DNA from: Alphaproteobacteria bacterium
Lineage (GTDB): Bacteria; Pseudomonadota; Alphaproteobacteria; UBA9219
Length of the DNA: 7,522 nucleotides
Reading direction: 5' to 3'
Assembly (NCBI GenBank): GCA_028865155.1
Contig: JAGWKW010000057.1
Location: 1 to 7,522 of the forward strand
Shown here: in pieces, positions 7,179 to 7,522 of the stretch
Position numbering within the stretch: position 1 is the stretch's first letter
Layout of the letters: each line of letters starts with the position of its first letter
Notes under the pieces: generated by a model
Seen by the model: only the letters and a program-made list of their open reading frames with translations
What the model was told of the DNA's origin: nothing
Databases searched by the model: none
Program-made: the position numbers and the translations under genes

Positions 7179-7369
7179 GGCGTTCCGCAAGAACTATTAT
7201 TAAAAAAAGGTTACTGCACTTTCTGTCCAAACGGCTTTTTTGTCAATTCATTTCCCCCGTTTTTTTGTTTTCATGCGGGTTAATTTTTTATGATTAACAT
7301 AGGTTTACAGTGCTTTTCGTTCATCAAGGATGAAAGCGGCTCGTGGTCGCGTTTGTATTTTTCCACGCG
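7179..7369 (-). promoter_or_regulatory. Upstream leader/promoter region of the pga operon
   Basis: This AT-rich gap between pgaA and the terminator-like hairpin must contain the operon's promoter if transcription starts nearby. On the minus strand a perfect TTGACA lies at 7246-7241, but the hexamer 17 bases on is GAAAGT, a poor -10, so a plain sigma-70 promoter is not convincing. A TATGTT hexamer near 7301-7296 is another weak -10 candidate. The future leader contains GGA triplets (in GTGGAAA, GGGGGAAA, TTGGACA and the GCGGA ribosome binding site). No riboswitch or RNA gene was recognised. Confidence 0.4.
7279..7298. promoter_or_regulatory. Inverted repeat GTTAAT-N8-ATTAAC, possible operator
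   Basis: The two 6-base arms (7279-7284 and 7293-7298) are perfect reverse complements around an 8-base AT spacer. It sits about 100 bases upstream of the pgaA ATG and some 30 bases upstream of the TTGACA box on the minus strand. Its placement suits a dimeric regulator's binding site, but arms this short in AT-rich DNA can arise by chance. Confidence 0.3.
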
Positions 7370-7411
7370 AAATCAAAAGGGTTCTTCTAATCGAAAGAAG
7401 TAAAAACCCTT
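7370..7411 (-). terminator. Probable intrinsic terminator of the gene upstream of pgaA
   Basis: Read on the minus strand, AAGGGTT (7411-7405) pairs with AACCCTT (7383-7377), and the inner CTTCT (7400-7396) pairs with AGAAG (7388-7384) around a 7-base loop. A 4-base bulge (7404-7401) separates the two stems on one side. The hairpin is followed by TTTTGATTT. It begins about 25 bases after the TAA of the partial gene ending at 7437, the expected place for a terminator. The stem is only moderately GC-rich and the T tract is interrupted, so termination may be partial. Confidence 0.5.
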
Positions 7412-7436
7412 ACGAAGACAAGCCGCAATTAAGGTC

Positions 7437-7522
7437 TTAACCAAGCTTGAGCGTGTTGAAGAACGTCTGGTTCTTGAACAGCGTGTCGACAACCACATGC
7501 TTAACAGCGCTAAGATGATGCG
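7437..7522 (-). CDS. C-terminal end of an unrecognised protein (partial)
   Basis: On the minus strand a frame is open from the window edge to a TAA at 7439-7437, giving 27 residues that end in DTLFKNQTFFNTLKLG. Third codon positions are mostly C or G (GAC ACG CTG TTC AAG AAC CAG ACG TTC), matching the coding style of the pga genes, and a terminator-like hairpin follows. The opposite strand is also open here, but it offers no start codon until near the edge. The family was not recognised. It is probably a separate transcription unit from the pga operon, because of the hairpin and the roughly 260-base gap to pgaA. Confidence 0.45.
   Translation of the reverse strand, partial: HHLSAVKHVVVDTLFKNQTFFNTLKLG

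Noticed and set aside
7188..7190. TTG at 7190 as the pgaA start, adding four residues.
   Set aside because: No Shine-Dalgarno precedes it, while the ATG at 7178 has GCGGA at good spacing and still gives a complete signal peptide.
3459..7283. A plus-strand open frame of 1274 codons lying opposite nearly all of pgaA.
   Set aside because: It is strikingly long, but its composition (rich in Arg, Val, Asp, Ile, His with no domain pattern) is typical of the frame opposite a GC-rich gene with strong third-position bias. The minus-strand product has a signal peptide, TPRs and a barrel with C-terminal Phe.
7330..7440. A 36-codon plus-strand small frame starting ATG AAA GCG GCT.
   Set aside because: Its AAGG sits too close to the ATG to act as a ribosome binding site, it runs through the terminator-like hairpin, and codon choice is unlike the other genes.
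7404..7522. A plus-strand frame reading TKLERVEERLVLEQRV, coiled-coil-like, running off the right edge.
   Set aside because: There is no ATG, GTG or TTG in frame until close to the edge. The minus-strand frame has better codon choice, a natural stop and a following terminator, so the plus reading is probably its complement.
7191..7522. Search for tRNA, rRNA, CRISPR or insertion-sequence remains in the upstream spacer.
   Set aside because: No tRNA-like cloverleaf sequence, rRNA motif, regular spacer-repeat pattern or transposase fragment was seen.

Overview
This window holds one compact minus-strand operon for making and exporting a poly-beta-1,6-N-acetyl-D-glucosamine (PNAG/PGA) type biofilm exopolysaccharide, read from right to left: pgaA (outer-membrane TPR/beta-barrel exporter), a pgaB-like gene, pgaC (GT2 synthase), pgaD (small membrane partner) and msrB (methionine sulfoxide reductase B). 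The first four genes overlap by 1 to 4 bases. msrB follows after 31 bp and another gene appears to start at the left edge. The coding DNA is GC-rich with strong G/C preference at third positions, and the spacer upstream of pgaA is AT-rich. The envelope genes show a Gram-negative proteobacterium, and the codon style would suit an alphaproteobacterium, but no phylogenetic marker is present and the lineage is a guess.

Layout by position: 1-28, start of a further minus-strand gene with a good Shine-Dalgarno; 41-502, msrB; 534-1022, pgaD; 1019-2317, pgaC; 2314-3537, pgaB hydrolase domain only; 3537-7178, pgaA; 7179-7369, AT-rich leader and promoter region with an inverted repeat and a TTGACA box; 7370-7411, terminator-like hairpin; 7437-7522, C-terminal end of an unrecognised minus-strand gene.

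How it would work: PgaC with PgaD polymerises UDP-GlcNAc and moves the chain across the inner membrane (c-di-GMP dependent in E. coli). PgaB processes the chain in the periplasm, and PgaA guides it through its TPR superhelix and out of its barrel.

Two departures from the E. coli plan stand out. The PgaB-like protein has only the C-terminal glycoside-hydrolase-like domain: the N-terminal de-N-acetylase domain and the lipobox cysteine are both absent, and the operon junctions leave no room for a lost segment. PgaA is about 400 residues longer than E. coli PgaA, because a roughly 150-residue TPR module is present three times in tandem and follows a long Ala/Thr-rich N-terminal segment. Together they suggest a variant secretion system in which deacetylation is done elsewhere or not at all.
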